From Bradyrhizobium diazoefficiens (lineage in GTDB: Bacteria > Pseudomonadota > Alphaproteobacteria > Rhizobiales > Xanthobacteraceae): 64,000 nt of DNA. A program made the position numbers and the translations under genes. The stretch is from positions 3,903,001 to 3,967,000 of the forward strand of contig NZ_CP067100.1 in NCBI RefSeq assembly GCF_016616235.1, given 5' to 3'. Below the pieces are notes generated by a model, which saw only the letters and a program-made list of their open reading frames with translations, did no database searches and had not been told where the DNA came from. This document shows positions 1-11,085 of the stretch, piece after piece; the stretch's first letter is position 1; every line of letters starts with the position of its first letter.

Positions 1-330
1 ATCGACGGTCGGGGCGATCTTCGACCAAGCCGCGATCTCGGGGCCCTTGAGCTGCGAGCAGGCCGGCGGATCGCCGGCGATGATCTGGGCACGCAGCTTG
101 TTCATCATCTCCGTGGTGAAGCCGGGGACGGGCGAGTGCTGCCAGACGCCGCCCTTCTCCTCGAATTTCTTGCCGAGCGCCGTGATGGCCGCGCCATCGC
201 TGCCTGCGGACCATTGCGAGATCGCGGTCAGGCGCGGCTTGACCGCGCCTTGCGCGCGGGCAAAGGCCGGCAGCGCGAGTGCGGCCACAGATCCTGCGAG
301 CAGACGGCGCCTTGTTGTCGTGATCGGCAT
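1..330 (-). CDS. Sugar ABC transporter substrate-binding protein, N-terminal part (cut by window edge)
   Basis: Reading leftward from an ATG at 330, the frame stays open to base 1, giving the first 110 residues of an exported solute-binding protein. The N-terminus has TTRRRLLAG followed by a hydrophobic stretch and an AFARA cleavage region, which fits a Sec or twin-arginine signal peptide. The mature part begins with LTAISQWSAGSDGAAITAL, then EMMNKLRAQIIAGDPP, typical of family-1 sugar-binding proteins. A clear GGAGG lies 8 bases before the ATG. It is 61 bp downstream of the ROK regulator on the same strand, so it is probably the first transport gene of a sugar-uptake operon controlled by that regulator. 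The rest of the gene and the permeases would lie left of the window. Confidence 0.8.
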   Translation of the reverse strand, partial: MPITTTRRRLLAGSVAALALPAFARAQGAVKPRLTAISQWSAGSDGAAITALGKKFEEKGGVWQHSPVPGFTTEMMNKLRAQIIAGDPPACSQLKGPEIAAWSKIAPTVD

Positions 331-391
331 GGCAAGTTCCTCCGGGTGTGAAGTCTTGTTGAGCGCTTGAGGCCGCGCGCGTCAGGGCATG

Positions 392-1564
392 TCAGGCGGC
401 CTCCGTCGATGCCGCGGGCATTCCGCCGCGGCTGGCGAGACAGAAGGCGGCGAAGGCGAGGGCGGCTTGCGGATCGTTGCCGTTCGATGGCGGGACGAAG
501 GCGAGCGACACCTGCGCCAGCTTCCGGCCGCCCAAGAGACAGGCGTCGATCCCGTCGATGACCGCCTTTCGATCGTCTTCAGTGAGGGCCGATGGCCATC
601 CGCTGATGACAACCCCGCGGCATGGCTTGACGTTCAATGTGTTGCCGATGGCGAGGCCGAGCCTGAACAGCCGCTGCCGTAATTCCTGGCGCACCCGCGC
701 TGTGAGCGGGATCGTGGTCACCCATTCACTGCCGAGCTGGAGCAATTCAGTTTCGGTGGTGCGCAGAAGCTCGGCCAACGCCGGCAGCGACGTATAGGCT
801 TCGACGCAGCCGTGATGGCCGCAGCGGCACCGCGGTCCGTCCGCACCGAACACCATGTGACCGAGCTCGACCGGCTGCTGCGCATCCTGCTCGATCGGAT
901 CGTCCATCCAGGCGCCCGCGACGCCCTGGCCGACGAAGACGAACAGATGCGCGCCGCTGAATGGATAGTCTTCCATGCGGCAGCGGTGAAAAATGGCATG
1001 CGCCACTACCGAATTGGTGAACTCGACCGGAACGTCCGCAAACATCTCGCCGCACATGTTGCTGATCCGTCCGATGTCGCAGGGAATGATAGGATTGCCG
1101 AACTCGCTGAGCCGGCCGAGGCCGGGAATGGTGATGCCGATCTGCGCAAGCGTGATGCGGCGGCGGCGCGTCCAGTCGCGCAGCAGGGTCAGCGCCTCGC
1201 GGAACACCCGGCCGACGGTCTCGACGGTCGGCTTTTCCGGCAGCGGCACGCGCTCGGTGTAGTGCATTGCGCCGGTCATGCCGCCGACGCCGACGCTGAG
1301 CCACTGGCCGGTCAGCTCGAGCCCCCCAAGCGCGACCGCGCTGTCGAGCGACACGAGGCCCGTCGGGCCGCCGACGTAAGGGGCAGGGCGCCGCACTTCC
1401 TCGATCAGGCCTTCGGCCTTCAGGTCGAACAGGATGCGCGACAGGCTCGCTTCCGACAGGCGCACGGCCTTGGCCAGCGGCGGCCGGAATGAGCCGCCGG
1501 ACTGAAGGAGATGAGTCAAAATGGCAGCGCGCGTCTGCCGCCGACTTCTCGGCTGCTCCGGCAT
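392..1564 (-). CDS. ROK-family transcriptional repressor
   Basis: This is a sugar-responsive regulator of the NagC/Mlc/XylR type. An N-terminal winged helix-turn-helix (about residues 10-65, with RLSEASLSRILFDLKAEGLI) precedes a ROK sugar-kinase fold. The ROK zinc signature is visible as GPRCRCGHHGCVEAY near residue 245, preceded by GHMVFG. I place the start at the ATG at 1564 because AGGG lies about 6 bases upstream. A start at 1582 adds six residues but has a poor ribosome site and would sit inside the palindrome at 1581-1601. It is followed on the same strand by a sugar-binding protein gene, so it likely controls that transporter and itself. The inducing sugar cannot be read from the sequence. 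Confidence 0.85.
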   Translation of the reverse strand: MPEQPRSRRQTRAAILTHLLQSGGSFRPPLAKAVRLSEASLSRILFDLKAEGLIEEVRRPAPYVGGPTGLVSLDSAVALGGLELTGQWLSVGVGGMTGAMHYTERVPLPEKPTVETVGRVFREALTLLRDWTRRRRITLAQIGITIPGLGRLSEFGNPIIPCDIGRISNMCGEMFADVPVEFTNSVVAHAIFHRCRMEDYPFSGAHLFVFVGQGVAGAWMDDPIEQDAQQPVELGHMVFGADGPRCRCGHHGCVEAYTSLPALAELLRTTETELLQLGSEWVTTIPLTARVRQELRQRLFRLGLAIGNTLNVKPCRGVVISGWPSALTEDDRKAVIDGIDACLLGGRKLAQVSLAFVPPSNGNDPQAALAFAAFCLASRGGMPAASTEAA

Positions 1565-1580
1565 TTCCATCCCTGTCGTC

Positions 1581-1601
1581 ATTCTTACTTAGTGTAAGAA
1601 T
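1581..1601. promoter_or_regulatory. Perfect inverted repeat upstream of the ROK gene (probable operator)
   Basis: Two 8-base arms, ATTCTTAC and GTAAGAAT, flank a 5-base centre. With the gene start at 1564 the repeat sits 17-37 bases upstream, where an autoregulatory operator would overlap the promoter. It is AT-rich against a GC-rich background, like ROK-family operators. Assignment to this regulator is inferred from position only. Confidence 0.55.
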
Positions 1602-1766
1602 TTGCGCGCGGAGCATCTGGGCTGTCAAGCGTTTGTCGGCTCGATGCCTCGACTTGTTGTTGTGCGCGGCAGCAAATCGGGCGCATTCGAGGTTGCTGCC
1701 ATGGCGGTGTCAGCAGTCGGGGAAGATGATCGAGCCAGCAATCAAGCACGTGCGAGGTCTCTCCCA

Positions 1767-2468
1767 ATGGCGCGATATCGACTGCATTGCGTGGGCGCAT
1801 CCGGCAATTCGTACAAGGTTGCGCTGTTTCTCAACTGTGCAGGGCTCGCTTGGGAGCCGGTCGGCGTCGACTTTGCCGGCGGTGAGACCCGCGATCCTAC
1901 GTGGCGCGCTACGACCAATGAGATGGGCGAGATCCCGGTGCTCGCGGTGGATGGCCGGCGCCTCAGCCAGTCAGGCGCAATCCTGGAATGGCTTGCCGAT
2001 ACCCACAGTGTGTTCGGTCCGTCGAGTGCAGAGGAGAGATTCGAGACTGCACGCTGGCTGCTGTTTGATAACCACCGCCTCACCGGGAGCTTTGCGGCGC
2101 ACCGCGTTCTCCACTCCATGACGCCAGAGCCGTCGCATCCGGACGTGCTGGCCTACATGCGGGCGCGGGCGCATGGCGCGCTCTCGATCGTCGAGAAGCA
2201 TCTCGCTGATCGCCGCTTCATGCTGAGCGACCAGCCGACGATCGTCGATTTTTCGCTGGTTGGGTATCTGTACTACCCGACCGAGGAAACGGGTTTCGAT
2301 CTTGCCGCGGCGTTTCCGGCGATCAATGCCTGGCGCGGGCGGATTGCCGCGTTGTCGGGCTGGAAGCCGCCTTATGAGATGATGCCGGTAGGACGGTCGT
2401 TGCCGGTTTTTCGTACGACAGCGACGCAAACAAAAACGGCGCCATCTTGCGATGGCGCCGTTCCGTAG
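1767..2468 (+). CDS. Glutathione S-transferase family protein
   Basis: A 233-residue protein with an N-terminal thioredoxin-like domain (residues 1-80) and an all-alpha C-terminal domain. Recognisable pieces are GNSYKVALFLNCAGL, then the glutathione-binding segment GEIPVLAVDGRRLSQSGAIL with the conserved Ser next to Gln, and a C-terminal domain with QPTIVDFSLVGYLYY. The start at 1767 is chosen for GAGGT 8 bases upstream and because homology-like sequence begins exactly there; an upstream extension in frame looks non-coding. The last ~10 residues are read through the gltA terminator hairpin, so the extreme C-terminus is unlikely to be structurally important. Substrate unknown. Confidence 0.8.
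   Translation: MARYRLHCVGASGNSYKVALFLNCAGLAWEPVGVDFAGGETRDPTWRATTNEMGEIPVLAVDGRRLSQSGAILEWLADTHSVFGPSSAEERFETARWLLFDNHRLTGSFAAHRVLHSMTPEPSHPDVLAYMRARAHGALSIVEKHLADRRFMLSDQPTIVDFSLVGYLYYPTEETGFDLAAAFPAINAWRGRIAALSGWKPPYEMMPVGRSLPVFRTTATQTKTAPSCDGAVP
2437..2462 (-). terminator. Rho-independent terminator of gltA
   Basis: A perfect 11-bp stem (ACGGCGCCATC / GATGGCGCCGT) with a 4-base loop; reading leftward it is followed by a run of T (complement of 2432-2436). It lies 23 bases after the gltA stop codon. It also lies inside the 3' end of the convergent GST reading frame. Confidence 0.85.
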
Positions 2469-2484
2469 GGCCTGACGTCCGATC

Positions 2485-3789
2485 TTACTTCCGATCCTTG
2501 ATCGCGACGTAGTCGCGGCGGGTGACGCCGGTGTAGAGCTGCCGCGGACGGCCGATCTTCTGATGCGGGTCCTCGATCATCTCGCTCCACTGACTGATCC
2601 AGCCGACGGTGCGGGCGACCGCGAACAGCACGGTGAACATCGAGACCGGGAAGCCCATCGCCTTCAACGTGATGCCCGAATAGAAGTCGACGTTCGGGTA
2701 CAGCTTGCGATCGATGAAGTACTGGTCGCTGAGCGCGATCTTCTCGAGTTCCATCGCCACCTTCAGCATCGGGTCGTCGCCGTGGCCGGTCTCCTTGAGC
2801 ACGGCGTGACACATCTTCTGCATGATCTTGGCGCGCGGATCGTAGTTCTTGTAGACGCGATGACCGAAGCCCATCAGACGGACTTCGGAGTTCTTGTCCT
2901 TCACCTTAGCGATGAACTCGGGAATCTTGTCCACGGTGCCGATCTCGGAGAGCATCGCGAGCGCGGCTTCGTTGGCGCCGCCGTGCGCCGGGCCCCAGAG
3001 GCAGGCGATGCCGGCCGCGATGCAGGCGAACGGGTTGGCGCCGGAAGAGCCGGCGATGCGCACCGTCGAGGTCGAGGCGTTCTGCTCATGGTCGGCGTGC
3101 AGGATGAAGATCTTGTCCAGCGCGTCGGCGAGCACCGGGTTGATCTTGTAGTCCTCGCACGGCACGGCGAAGCACATGTGCAGGAAGTTCTCGGCGAACT
3201 TCAGCGAGTTCTTCGGGTACACGAAGGGCTGGCCGACGGTGTATTTGTAGGCCATCGCCGCCAGCGTCGGGATCTTCGCGATCATGCGCATGGAAGCGAT
3301 CATGCGCTGCTTCGGATCGTTGATGTCGGTGGAATCGTGATAGAAAGCGGCGAGCGCGCCGACCGCGGCCACCATGATCGCCATCGGATGGGCGTCGCGG
3401 CGGAAGCCCTGGAAGAAGCGGGCCATCTGCTCGTGCACCATCGTGTGATGGATCACGCGGTCGTCGAAATCCTGCTTCTGCGCGGCGCTCGGCAGCTCGC
3501 CGAACAGCAGGAGATAGCAGGTCTCGAGGAAGTCGCCGTTCTCGGCGAGCTGCTCGATCGGGTAGCCGCGGTATTCGAGAACGCCGGCGTCGCCGTCGAT
3601 ATAGGTGATCTTGGACTGGCAGCTCGCGGTGGAGGTGAAGCCCGGATCGTAGGTGAACAGGCCGGACTGGCCGTAGAGCTTGCCGATATCGATGACATCA
3701 GGCCCGACGCTGCCGCTGTGGATCGGGAGATCGAAGTTCTTGTTTCCGACCGTCAGCGTGGCGGTCTTATTGCTCGAGTTTGCGTCCAT
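2485..3789 (-). CDS. gltA: Citrate synthase (type II)
   Basis: Condenses acetyl-CoA with oxaloacetate to give citrate, the entry step of the TCA cycle; cytoplasmic. The 434-residue length matches the hexameric, NADH-sensitive bacterial type. Catalytic regions are seen as [25 protein letters not shown] and [16 protein letters not shown]; the last contains a catalytic His and the citrate-binding Arg region. It is transcribed leftward, separated by 145 bp from gltX upstream on the same strand, and ends in a strong terminator at 2437-2462. Nothing unusual in sequence or composition. Confidence 0.97.
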   Translation of the reverse strand: MDANSSNKTATLTVGNKNFDLPIHSGSVGPDVIDIGKLYGQSGLFTYDPGFTSTASCQSKITYIDGDAGVLEYRGYPIEQLAENGDFLETCYLLLFGELPSAAQKQDFDDRVIHHTMVHEQMARFFQGFRRDAHPMAIMVAAVGALAAFYHDSTDINDPKQRMIASMRMIAKIPTLAAMAYKYTVGQPFVYPKNSLKFAENFLHMCFAVPCEDYKINPVLADALDKIFILHADHEQNASTSTVRIAGSSGANPFACIAAGIACLWGPAHGGANEAALAMLSEIGTVDKIPEFIAKVKDKNSEVRLMGFGHRVYKNYDPRAKIMQKMCHAVLKETGHGDDPMLKVAMELEKIALSDQYFIDRKLYPNVDFYSGITLKAMGFPVSMFTVLFAVARTVGWISQWSEMIEDPHQKIGRPRQLYTGVTRRDYVAIKDRK

Positions 3790-3934
3790 CAGAGGTCCCC
3801 GATGTGTGGTGAAACGGCCGGAGCCGGAGGCCCCAAATGAAGAACGAGGGGCAGGCCGGATGTTCCAGAATGTACGGGGAGATGGGTATATTATTGCTGT
3901 GTGCGCTGCAAGATCATGGCAGCCATGGTCCTAC

Positions 3935-5362
3935 TTACGTCGTAGCCAGATCCTTAAGCCGGGCCAGGCTTTCCTCGCGTCCCAGCACGTCCAAAACCTC
4001 AAATATGCCAGGTGATGTCGTCCGGCCCGTCAGCGCCGCCCGCAACGGCTGGGCGACCGCGCCGAGCTTGAGACCTTTTTCCTCGGCAAAGGCGCGCAGC
4101 GCAGCTTCCGTCGCGGCGCCGCTCCAGGTCTGGACATTCTCCAGCGCGGAATGAAGCTGGCCGATCAGCTTGCGGTTTTCGCCCGTCAGCAAGGCGGCCG
4201 CCTTGGGATCGAGCTGCAACGGCCGGTCGGCGAAGATGAAATAGGCGCCGTCGATCAGCTCGATCAGCGTCTTGGCGCGCTCCTTCAGGGCCGGCATGGC
4301 CTTGAGCAGCTGCGCGCGCGTGGTGTCGTTCAACTTGGCCTTGATGTCGTCGCGGCTGGGCACGACGTGGTCGAGCACGTCCTCGAATGCCTTCACGAGC
4401 GATTGATCGTCGGCGTGGCGGATGTAGTGGCCGTTGAGGCTTTCCAGCTTGGCGAAATCGAACCGCGCCGCGGCGCGGCCGACGCTGGTGAGGTCGAACG
4501 CCGCGATCATCTCCTCGGTCGAGAAGATCTCCTGGTCACCATGGCTCCAGCCGAGGCGGACGAGATAGTTGCGGAGCGCGGCCGGCAGGTATCCCATGGC
4601 GCGGTAGGCATCGACGCCGAGCGCGCCATGCCGCTTGGACAGTTTCGAGCCGTCCGGGCCGTGGATGAGAGGGATGTGCGACATGCTCGGCAGCGCCCAG
4701 CCCATCGCATCGTAGATCTGCTTCTGGCGGGCGGCGTTGATCAGATGGTCATCGCCGCGGATGACATGGGTGACGCCCATGTCGTGGTCGTCGACTACCA
4801 CCGCGAGCATGTAGGTCGGGTTGCCATCGCCGCGCAACAGCACGAGGTCGTCGAGGTTCTCGTTCTGCCAGACCACGCGGCCCTGGACCTGGTCCTCGAT
4901 CACGGTTTCGCCGGTCTGCGGCGCGCGCAGGCGGATGGTCGGCCTGACGTCGGAAGGTGCCATCGCTGGGTCGCGGTCGCGCCACATGCCGTCATAGAGG
5001 CGTGTGCGGCCCTCAGCTCGCGCCTTCTCGCGCATGGCGGCGAGCTCCTCGGCGGTGGCGTAGCAGCGGTAGGCCTTGCCGTCGGCGAGCAGCTGCTCGG
5101 CGACCTCGCGGTGACGGGCGGCGCGGTTGAACTGGTAGATGACATCGCCATCCCAGCCGAGCTCCAGCCACCTCAAGCCGTCCAGAATCGCGCCGATCGC
5201 AGCCTCGGTGGAGCGCTCGCGATCGGTGTCCTCGATCCGGAGCAGCATCTTGCCACCGTGCTTCTTCGCATAGAGCCAGTTGAATAGCGCCGTGCGGGCG
5301 CCCCCGATATGGAGGAAGCCGGTCGGCGAAGGGGCAAAGCGGGTGACGACGGGATCGGTCAT
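3935..5362 (-). CDS. gltX: Glutamyl-tRNA synthetase
   Basis: Class Ib aminoacyl-tRNA synthetase charging tRNA-Glu. Residues 7-25 give [19 protein letters not shown], containing the HIGH-type motif (HIGG), and the KMSKS equivalent appears as [13 protein letters not shown] around residue 240. The length of 475 is normal for a bacterial discriminating or non-discriminating GluRS. It sits upstream of gltA on the same strand and is divergent from glnS, with 156 bp between the two starts. Because a true GlnRS gene is adjacent, this GluRS probably need not mischarge tRNA-Gln. Confidence 0.96.
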   Translation of the reverse strand: MTDPVVTRFAPSPTGFLHIGGARTALFNWLYAKKHGGKMLLRIEDTDRERSTEAAIGAILDGLRWLELGWDGDVIYQFNRAARHREVAEQLLADGKAYRCYATAEELAAMREKARAEGRTRLYDGMWRDRDPAMAPSDVRPTIRLRAPQTGETVIEDQVQGRVVWQNENLDDLVLLRGDGNPTYMLAVVVDDHDMGVTHVIRGDDHLINAARQKQIYDAMGWALPSMSHIPLIHGPDGSKLSKRHGALGVDAYRAMGYLPAALRNYLVRLGWSHGDQEIFSTEEMIAAFDLTSVGRAAARFDFAKLESLNGHYIRHADDQSLVKAFEDVLDHVVPSRDDIKAKLNDTTRAQLLKAMPALKERAKTLIELIDGAYFIFADRPLQLDPKAAALLTGENRKLIGQLHSALENVQTWSGAATEAALRAFAEEKGLKLGAVAQPLRAALTGRTTSPGIFEVLDVLGREESLARLKDLATT

Positions 5363-5434
5363 TCTTGGCAGGGCCTATGCATTGGAAGCGGTGGTGTATA
5401 GCAGGACCGGAGCATAACTAAAGCCCGACGGCGA

Positions 5435-5449
5435 ACGGCCTAAGGCCGT
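5435..5449. promoter_or_regulatory. Palindrome in the gltX/glnS divergent promoter region
   Basis: ACGGCC-TAA-GGCCGT, a perfect 6-bp inverted repeat with a 3-base centre, about midway between the two divergent starts (5362 and 5519). It could be an operator or a small hairpin in one of the leaders. No known regulator is recognised. Confidence 0.3.
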
Positions 5450-5518
5450 ACTTAAGCCCTTGGCGCGGCCAGCCGAATTTGGCAGAAGGTCCGCTGATTT
5501 CCCTACAGGATTATCGCA

Positions 5519-7195
<1,677 letters not shown>

Positions 7196-7202
7196 GACGA
7201 CA

Positions 7203-7589
7203 ATGAGCAGCGAAGCCGACGCCATCGTTTCCGCCATCATCGCGAAATGGTGCGCCGGCTTCGCCAAGCTCGACGCCGGCGCGCTGTCGTCGCTGTACGC
7301 GAAGGACGCGTTCTTCTTCGGCTCCAACCCGAAACTGTACCGGGGCAGGGACGGCGTCGCCGATTATTTCAACGGCCTGCCGCGCTGGCGCAAGCCGAGT
7401 GCGGCGTTTTCCGAGGTGAATGCAGCGCAGGCCGGCCCCGATCTGATCAACATGGCCGCAACCATCACGTTCGACCTCGCCGGCGAGCGGAGCGATCTCA
7501 TCGTCAAGATGAGCTGGGTCATCATTCGCGAAGACGGCGACTGGAAGATCGTCAATCATCATGCCTCATCGCAGGCGCCGCTGATCTGA
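7203..7589 (+). CDS. SnoaL/NTF2-like domain protein
   Basis: A 128-residue soluble protein with the cone-shaped NTF2/SnoaL pattern. An N-terminal helix (ADAIVSAIIAKWCAGFAKLD) leads to LSSLYAKDAFFFGSNP, and the C-terminal strands have MSWVIIREDGDWKIVNHHAS, the usual ending of SgcJ/EcaC-type members. It starts 8 bases after the glnS stop and is likely cotranscribed with it. Family members range from isomerases to binding proteins; the active-site residues do not allow a substrate to be named. Confidence 0.8.
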   Translation: MSSEADAIVSAIIAKWCAGFAKLDAGALSSLYAKDAFFFGSNPKLYRGRDGVADYFNGLPRWRKPSAAFSEVNAAQAGPDLINMAATITFDLAGERSDLIVKMSWVIIREDGDWKIVNHHASSQAPLI

Positions 7590-7678
7590 CCAAGGCGCGG
7601 CGCACACGGCATCGTCATTCCCGCAACAGAACGAACGCGCGCTCTGTGCGTTGAGGTGGGTCCAACAAGGATCCCGCC

Positions 7679-7912
7679 ATGCAGAACATCGCAGAGCATA
7701 TGGAAGTCATCGGCGCCGACGGCGTCCATGTCGGCACCGTCGACCGGGTCGAAGGCAATCGCATCAAGCTGACCAAGAAGGACAGCGGTGAGGGCAGCCA
7801 CAAGGGGCATCATCACTTCATCGACAAGGGCCTCGTCGCCGACGTCGAAGGCAACAAGGTCCGCCTCTCGGCCAAGGCGTCGGTGGCCGTGACGATGGAA
7901 GAGGAAAAGTAG
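7679..7912 (+). CDS. DUF2171 domain protein
   Basis: A 77-residue protein with the DUF2171 wording: MEVIGADGVHVGTVDRVEGN, IKLTKKDSG, GHHHFIDKGLVADVEGNKVRL. It folds as a small beta-barrel resembling PRC-barrel proteins. Three consecutive His (HHH near residue 43) are characteristic of the family. It lies 89 bp after the NTF2-like gene, with a good GGATCC-rich region but only a moderate ribosome site. Function unknown; members are often stress-associated, which is not shown here. Confidence 0.8.
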   Translation: MQNIAEHMEVIGADGVHVGTVDRVEGNRIKLTKKDSGEGSHKGHHHFIDKGLVADVEGNKVRLSAKASVAVTMEEEK

Positions 7913-8008
7913 GGCGGGCATCCGTCCGTTCCTGATCCGTACCGCTATGCGTCCGCCTGCACGTTCCGGTAGCCTCTGCATCCGTCGCGTATCGTAAGGT
8001 GCAGGGGA

Positions 8009-10291
8009 ATGGCGGAGCCGAGCCGGCCGCAGCGTGTCTCGCAAGGGATCGCGGGAACTTGGCCGACGGGCCGGGCCGCATCCGCAGGCGGCTTCGCCCC
8101 GGCGGGCTTTGATCTCTGGCCTGCGATCGTCGAGACGCTGCGCCGGTGGGCCGGCGCGGAGGCGGGCGCCGGACGGCTGTTACCGTGGGTGCCCGTCGCC
8201 TTCGGCGGCGGCATCGCGCTGTACTTCGCGGCCGATCATGAGCCGGTGCTGTGGGTTGTTGCCGCCACCGCGGTCGCGCTCACGCTTGGCGCGGTCCTGT
8301 TGCGGCGGAGCCCGTGGTTTGCGCCCGCGTTTCTCGTCGCGGCGGTCGTGGCCGGCCTCGCCATGGCGACCTGGAAAACGGCGCGCATTTCACACACCGT
8401 GCTGACAAAGCCGCTCTATTCGGTCTCGTTGTCGGGTTTCGTCGAGACACGGGATATCCGCGAACGCACCGACCGCTTCGTGCTGCGCGTCACCGCGATG
8501 GAGGCGCAGCGCAGCGATGTCCAGCTGGAGCGCGTGCGCCTCTCGGTGCGCAAGGGGACTGCGCCCGAGGTCGGCAGCTTCGTGCAGCTGAAGGCGCGGC
8601 TGCTGCCGCCGATCTCGCCGGTGCGCCCCGGCAGCTACGATTTTTCGCGTGACATGTTCTTTCAGGGTATCGGCGCCTCCGGTTTCGTGATGGGCGCGAT
8701 CACGGCGTCCGTGCCGCCGGATGCCGGCGGCCTGCGGTTGCGCTATGCCGCGTTCATGCAGGGCCTGCGCGATGCGATCGACGCGCGCATCCGCGCCACG
8801 CTCGAGGGCGACAATCGCGCCATCGCGACCGCGCTGCTGACGGGGCGGCGCGATGCGATCACCACGCCCGTCAATGACGCCATGTTCATCTCGGGCCTCG
8901 GCCATGTGCTCTCGATCTCCGGCTACCACATGGCGGTTGTCGCCGGCGTCGTGTTCTTCGCGGTGCGCGCGCTGCTGGCGCTGATCCCGGGGCTGGCGGC
9001 CGGCTTCGCTATCAAGAAATGGTCGGCCGCCGCGGCGCTGGTCGCCGCGGCATTCTATCTGCTGCTGTCGGGCGCGGAGGTCGCGACGCAACGCTCGTTC
9101 TTCATGACGGCGGTGGTGCTGATCGCGGTGATGGTCGATCGCCGCGCCATCACCTTCCGCACGCTGGCGGTGGCGGCGCTGATCGTGCTTGCGGTCGCGC
9201 CGGAAGCGCTGGTGCATCCGAGCTTTCAGATGTCGTTCGCGGCAACCCTCGGCCTCGTGGCGCTGGTGCAGATCGGCATGCCGAACCTGTTCGCCTCGCC
9301 CGATCATTCCGCGACGGCGCGCGTTGCGCTGTGGGGCGGCCGCGAGATCGCGATGCTGTTCATGGCCTCGATGATCGCGGGGCTTGCGACCACGCCCTAT
9401 GCCGCCTTCCACTTCCACCGCGTCACGCCGTTCGGCGTGCTCGCCAATCTCGGCGCGATGCCGGTGGTCTCGGCGCTGGTGATGCCGGCCGGGCTGCTCG
9501 GACTGCTTGCGGCGCCGTTCGGGCTCGACGGCGTGTTCTGGTGGCTGATGGGGATCGGCATCGACTGGATGGTCATGGTTTCCCGATGGGTGGCGGGGTT
9601 GCCGGGCGCGGTCGGCCACATCCCGGCGTTCGGCATTGGGCCGCTGATCGCGGCGAGCCTGGGCATCATCGTGCTGGGCCTGTTGCGCACGCCGCTGCGC
9701 TGGTCCGGTGCGGTGGTGCTGTTGTTTGCGATCCTCTGGGGGCTGTCGGCGCGGCAGCCCGACATCCTGATTGCCGGCGACGGCCAGAGCGTGGCGGTGC
9801 GAGGCGGGGATGGTCGACTGCATCTGATCAGGGCCAGCAAGGACGGTTTTCTGCTCAAGGAGTGGCTGGCTGCCGATGCCGACCCGCGCGATGCCAATAC
9901 CAGTTCGCTGGCCGACGGTGTCTCATGCGACGAGGCCGGCTGCGTGACAGCGCTGGCCGATGGACGGCTGGTCGCGCTGTCCTTGCGCAGCGAGGCCCTG
10001 GCTGACGATTGCAGCCGCGCTGCGCTGGTGGTGACGGCAAGGCCAGCGCCGCCGGATTGCGCGGCGATGGTGGTCGACCGGAAGCGTCTGGCAAGCCAGG
10101 GCGCGCTGGCGCTGACGCAAACTGGCGACGGGTTTGCGGTGCGGGCGGTGAAAGCGAGAGGCGCAAACCGCCCCTGGTCGCCGGCGGCTGCCGGCGAGGG
10201 CGTTTCCGAACTGACCCTCATGCCGTTATCGAAAGCTCCGCGCGTCCGGGACGCAACACCATCGGAGGCCGACCTTGCGGCTGAGGACTAG
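8009..10291 (+). CDS. comEC: ComEC/Rec2-family DNA-uptake channel-like membrane protein
   Basis: A 760-residue polytopic membrane protein. After two or more N-terminal membrane helices there is a DUF4131-type soluble stretch (about residues 125-240), then the competence domain with the signature GLGHVLSISGYHMAVVAG near residue 300 and many helices to about residue 590. The rest (residues 600-760) is a soluble tail. ComEC moves single-stranded DNA across the inner membrane in natural transformation. The tail lacks the HxHxDH metal site of the C-terminal metallo-beta-lactamase domain found in Bacillus ComEC. The gene is convergent with the hypothetical gene at 10299 and is separated from lexA by it. 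Confidence 0.85.
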   Translation: MAEPSRPQRVSQGIAGTWPTGRAASAGGFAPAGFDLWPAIVETLRRWAGAEAGAGRLLPWVPVAFGGGIALYFAADHEPVLWVVAATAVALTLGAVLLRRSPWFAPAFLVAAVVAGLAMATWKTARISHTVLTKPLYSVSLSGFVETRDIRERTDRFVLRVTAMEAQRSDVQLERVRLSVRKGTAPEVGSFVQLKARLLPPISPVRPGSYDFSRDMFFQGIGASGFVMGAITASVPPDAGGLRLRYAAFMQGLRDAIDARIRATLEGDNRAIATALLTGRRDAITTPVNDAMFISGLGHVLSISGYHMAVVAGVVFFAVRALLALIPGLAAGFAIKKWSAAAALVAAAFYLLLSGAEVATQRSFFMTAVVLIAVMVDRRAITFRTLAVAALIVLAVAPEALVHPSFQMSFAATLGLVALVQIGMPNLFASPDHSATARVALWGGREIAMLFMASMIAGLATTPYAAFHFHRVTPFGVLANLGAMPVVSALVMPAGLLGLLAAPFGLDGVFWWLMGIGIDWMVMVSRWVAGLPGAVGHIPAFGIGPLIAASLGIIVLGLLRTPLRWSGAVVLLFAILWGLSARQPDILIAGDGQSVAVRGGDGRLHLIRASKDGFLLKEWLAADADPRDANTSSLADGVSCDEAGCVTALADGRLVALSLRSEALADDCSRAALVVTARPAPPDCAAMVVDRKRLASQGALALTQTGDGFAVRAVKARGANRPWSPAAAGEGVSELTLMPLSKAPRVRDATPSEADLAAED

Positions 10292-10298
10292 GATCTGT

Positions 10299-10733
10299 TC
10301 AACCGATCGGCAGACGCGGAGTTGTCGGCCGGTCGTCGGCACTGACCTGCGGCTTGTGCTCGCGCTCACCGAGCGGCTGGGTCACGGGCAGTTGCAGCAC
10401 GGTTGCGCGCTGGCCTTCGACGAGCTGCGTCACCAGCACATATTTGCCGTCGGGGAATTCGATCGCATCATGATGACGATCCGGAATGTGCGGATCGATC
10501 TTGCCGAACTTGCCGACGCGCGAGTTGATGGTGCGTGTCCAGATCCAGCGATTGTCGTAGCGGACGTTGTCGGCGAAGGCGAGCTCCGTTCCCGGCAGCA
10601 GGCAGACCGCAACGGTCGGATCGGCCGCGGAGGCAAAGCCCCGCGTCGAGGTGCCGCGGAATGTTGTCGTCACGATCGTTTCGCCGACCTCGGCGGGGCG
10701 CGATGCGACGGCATGCAGGCTGTAATCACACAT
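10299..10733 (-). CDS. Conserved hypothetical protein beginning MCDYSLHAVASRP
   Basis: A 144-residue soluble protein without signal peptide or membrane segment. The N-terminus MCDYSLHAVASRPAEVGE is a wording I associate with small conserved rhizobial proteins of unknown function. The middle reads CLLPGTELAF and RTINSRVGKFGKID, and a basic-acidic, Pro-rich tail follows. It is convergent with comEC, with only 7 bases between stops. No catalytic motif seen. Confidence 0.6.
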   Translation of the reverse strand: MCDYSLHAVASRPAEVGETIVTTTFRGTSTRGFASAADPTVAVCLLPGTELAFADNVRYDNRWIWTRTINSRVGKFGKIDPHIPDRHHDAIEFPDGKYVLVTQLVEGQRATVLQLPVTQPLGEREHKPQVSADDRPTTPRLPIG

Positions 10734-11085
10734 CGTGGGTGCTCCTCATGCGAAGATAGCAACCCGCGCCTCTGTCTCGGAGGCGCAGGCCTCTATCAGA
10801 GTGGAAGCATGAAAGCGTCTGCCCGGTTGTAGGCAAATCTGCGGCTCGCCGCCGCAGCACGTGATCACATTATCTTTCCCGAATCCCCTAGGAACAAAGG
10901 CTGCTCCCGTGCATTTGGTGGGCGCGTGTCAGCGGCCAGCCGGCGCCGACCAGCCCAAGTATGGCGAGGCGGGCCGCGATGGCCGCGCGATCGCGTCCAG
11001 CGGGAGCGGACAATCATCCGCTCCGATCTCTGATCAGCGATGCCGATCGCAAGCGCGCAAGAAGGCGCGCTCAGTACTTGCGGTA
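10734..11085. other. Intergenic region between lexA and the MCDYSLH gene; nothing convincing
   Basis: About 350 bases after the lexA stop and before the start of the leftward gene at 10733. It probably holds the promoter of that gene. I see no conserved reading frame, tRNA or strong hairpin terminator here. Confidence 0.4.

Noticed and set aside
10889..10915. EcfG-type stress promoter starting at GGAAC (10891)
   Set aside because: The GGAAC is not followed by a GTT element at 16-18 bases, so it does not match the consensus.
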